The notes beneath the pieces are model-generated. The model did no database searches and had not been told where the DNA came from. It saw only the letters and a program-made list of their open reading frames with translations. A stretch of DNA of 64,000 bases from Pseudobutyrivibrio sp. UBA3626 (GTDB taxonomy: Bacteria > Bacillota > Clostridia > Lachnospirales > Lachnospiraceae). The stretch is from assembly GCA_002373675.1 (NCBI GenBank), contig DFLF01000008.1, positions 1 to 64,000 of the forward strand, given 5' to 3'. The position numbers and the translations under genes are program-made. Positions 62,660 through 64,000 of the stretch are shown here, in pieces; the first letter of the stretch is position 1; every line of letters begins with the position of its first letter.

Positions 62660-64000
62660 ATGATGAGATCACTTTATTCTGGTGTATCAGGTCTTAAGAC
62701 TCACCAGACAAAAATGGATGTTATTGGTAATAACATCGCGAACGTTAACACAATTGCGTTCAAATCTTCTTCAACCACATTTACTGATATCATGTATCAG
62801 ACAACATCAGGAGCATCAAGAGCTACAGCGAATACTGGTGGTAAGAATGCCAACCAGATTGGTCTTGGTGTAACAAGTGGTTCAACAAAGGTAAGTATCA
62901 CAGCAGCTGGTGCAGCTCAATCAACTGGACAGGCTTTTGATATCAAACTTACTGATTCAAATAATACCAATTTCTTTATTGTTAATAATGGTTCAGAGAA
63001 TTTATTCTCACGTTCTGGTTCTTTCTATATTGATGGAAATGGTAACCTGTGTATGTCCTCAACAGGATATATGGTAATGGGTTGGCAAGTTGATCCTACC
63101 ACTCAGGCAATCAGGAAGGATACTGTATCAGCCCTTCGTGTTATGAGTGCAGAAAACCTTACTTCTCCACCGGAAGCAACTGAGAATGCCAATGTTAAAG
63201 GCGTTATTGATAAGAATGATACTAACGTAACAAGTGATGATGGATATGCAATGAGTCTTTCATTCTTTGATAACTTAGGATATCAATATACAGCTAAGTT
63301 TGCTGTAAGATCAGTGGATGGAGATAATGGTACATATTCTGTAGAATTATCTAATATCTATGATGATGACAATAACGATATTCTTAAAGCATGGATGGAT
63401 GCAGACCCTGTAAACAATACTCTTGACAAAGTATTTGGTACTAATACAACTGCAACAAAAGGCTTCAGTCTTCAGAATGGATTTACATTTAATACGTCAG
63501 CAGGTAACATAATTGAAACTGTATATGAGGGGAAGACATATCAGAGAAATGGTGGTATTGTAACTGAAGGTGGAGTTCAAGGTTTGTGGTTTAAGGATGC
63601 AGTAAGTGCAGCAACACATTTCTTCTCACTTGCTGAAATCTATGGTGTAGATGATGCGACAATCAGTAAGCCGGGCGCTACATTAGATATTAGTGCAACA
63701 AATGGTGACCTTCAGATGACATATCCTACAACCAATCATACATTACAGTTTAATAAAGCTGATGGTTCCTTCTCATTTATTGGTTCTGCCGGTAATAGGT
63801 CACAGAATCTTGATATGACACAATTTGGTGTTCAGTTCAGAACTATTGATGTTAACTTCCAGAATTCATTAAACTATGATAATGGCGGTACATCAACAAT
63901 GGCAATTGACAAAGGTGATATATCAGGAACAAGGGGCGTAGGTAAGAAACTTGGTACAATGACAGGTCTTTCTGTTGATGGTACAGGTAAGATATACGGC
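62660..64000 (+). CDS. flgE: flagellar hook protein FlgE, 3' end beyond the window
   Basis: Hook subunit; 447 codons are open to the window edge, so the gene is partial. It starts MMRSLYSGVSGLKTHQTKMD and continues with the rod/hook motif 'IGNNIANVNTIAFKSSS' near residue 23. Further family features are 'QSTGQAFDIKLTDSNNTNFF' near residue 88 and 'FSRSGSFYIDGNGNL' near 117. The middle is rich in Asn, Thr and Ser. The first ATG (62660) is favoured because GAGGAGG ends nine bases upstream; ATG 62663 is next. Confidence 0.95.
   Translation, partial: MMRSLYSGVSGLKTHQTKMDVIGNNIANVNTIAFKSSSTTFTDIMYQTTSGASRATANTGGKNANQIGLGVTSGSTKVSITAAGAAQSTGQAFDIKLTDSNNTNFFIVNNGSENLFSRSGSFYIDGNGNLCMSSTGYMVMGWQVDPTTQAIRKDTVSALRVMSAENLTSPPEATENANVKGVIDKNDTNVTSDDGYAMSLSFFDNLGYQYTAKFAVRSVDGDNGTYSVELSNIYDDDNNDILKAWMDADPVNNTLDKVFGTNTTATKGFSLQNGFTFNTSAGNIIETVYEGKTYQRNGGIVTEGGVQGLWFKDAVSAATHFFSLAEIYGVDDATISKPGATLDISATNGDLQMTYPTTNHTLQFNKADGSFSFIGSAGNRSQNLDMTQFGVQFRTIDVNFQNSLNYDNGGTSTMAIDKGDISGTRGVGKKLGTMTGLSVDGTGKIYG

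Overview
The window looks like the chromosome of a motile, low-GC, Gram-positive anaerobe of the Clostridia, most likely a Lachnospiraceae in the Butyrivibrio/Roseburia/Pseudobutyrivibrio neighbourhood. The evidence is AT-rich sequence with strong Shine-Dalgarno sites, a CodY regulator directly upstream of a Bacillus-type flagellar operon, an NfnAB transhydrogenase, an iron-only hydrogenase-like sensor, and an operon of large proteins I recall mainly from Lachnospiraceae (DUF5717/DUF5716). The genus is an inference. No tRNA, rRNA, CRISPR array, phage or intact insertion sequence was seen.

Layout. 1-5.9 kb: pheS-pheT-queA, a PilZ (c-di-GMP-binding) protein and lgt. 6.1-15.9 kb: a division and cell-wall (dcw) cluster, mraZ-rsmH-ftsL-pbp-mraY-murD-ftsW-ftsQ-ftsZ, with five TGG elements at exact 10-bp spacing in its promoter and a strong terminator at its end. 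16-23.1 kb: a beta-CASP RNA hydrolase, a 56-residue unknown, argS, a soluble protein joining an H-cluster hydrogenase domain to a chemoreceptor signalling domain, then (minus strand) an OGG-type DNA glycosylase and a LUD protein. 23.3-29.1 kb: two CobW/G3E-type GTPases, one with a long His-rich loop and one apparently fused to a YcgQ-like domain, a 275-bp nested inverted-repeat element, nfnA-nfnB, and a convergent HisC/CobD-like aminotransferase.

29.2-38.5 kb holds the least explained part: a five-gene, tightly spaced operon with its own consensus promoter and a 16-bp palindrome before the first gene. It encodes a 1205-residue beta-sandwich plus helical-repeat protein, a degenerate Hsp70/actin-fold protein, a TPR-like protein, a membrane-anchored coiled-coil protein and a 748-residue protein with a cyclic-nucleotide-binding-like N-terminus. 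It is the best candidate for an undescribed system.

38.5-49.4 kb: gltX, a compact UvrD-like helicase, a DUF1292 protein, a GlgX-like GH13 protein whose catalytic motifs are lost, a TraX-family membrane protein, a DUF5662 protein, trpS, comM and dprA. 49.4-64 kb: topA, codY, then the flagellar operon flgB-flgC-fliE-fliF-fliG-fliH-fliI-fliJ-motE-fliK-flgD-TIGR02530-flgE, with flgE running off the end. The operon builds the basal body, export apparatus and hook. FlgD carries an unusual extra helical C-terminus.

Most genes are housekeeping and can be named from clear motifs. Several points connect across the window: c-di-GMP (PilZ), nutrient sensing (CodY) and redox/H2 sensing (hydrogenase-chemoreceptor) are all inputs that could feed the flagellar apparatus encoded here. 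That connection is inference.
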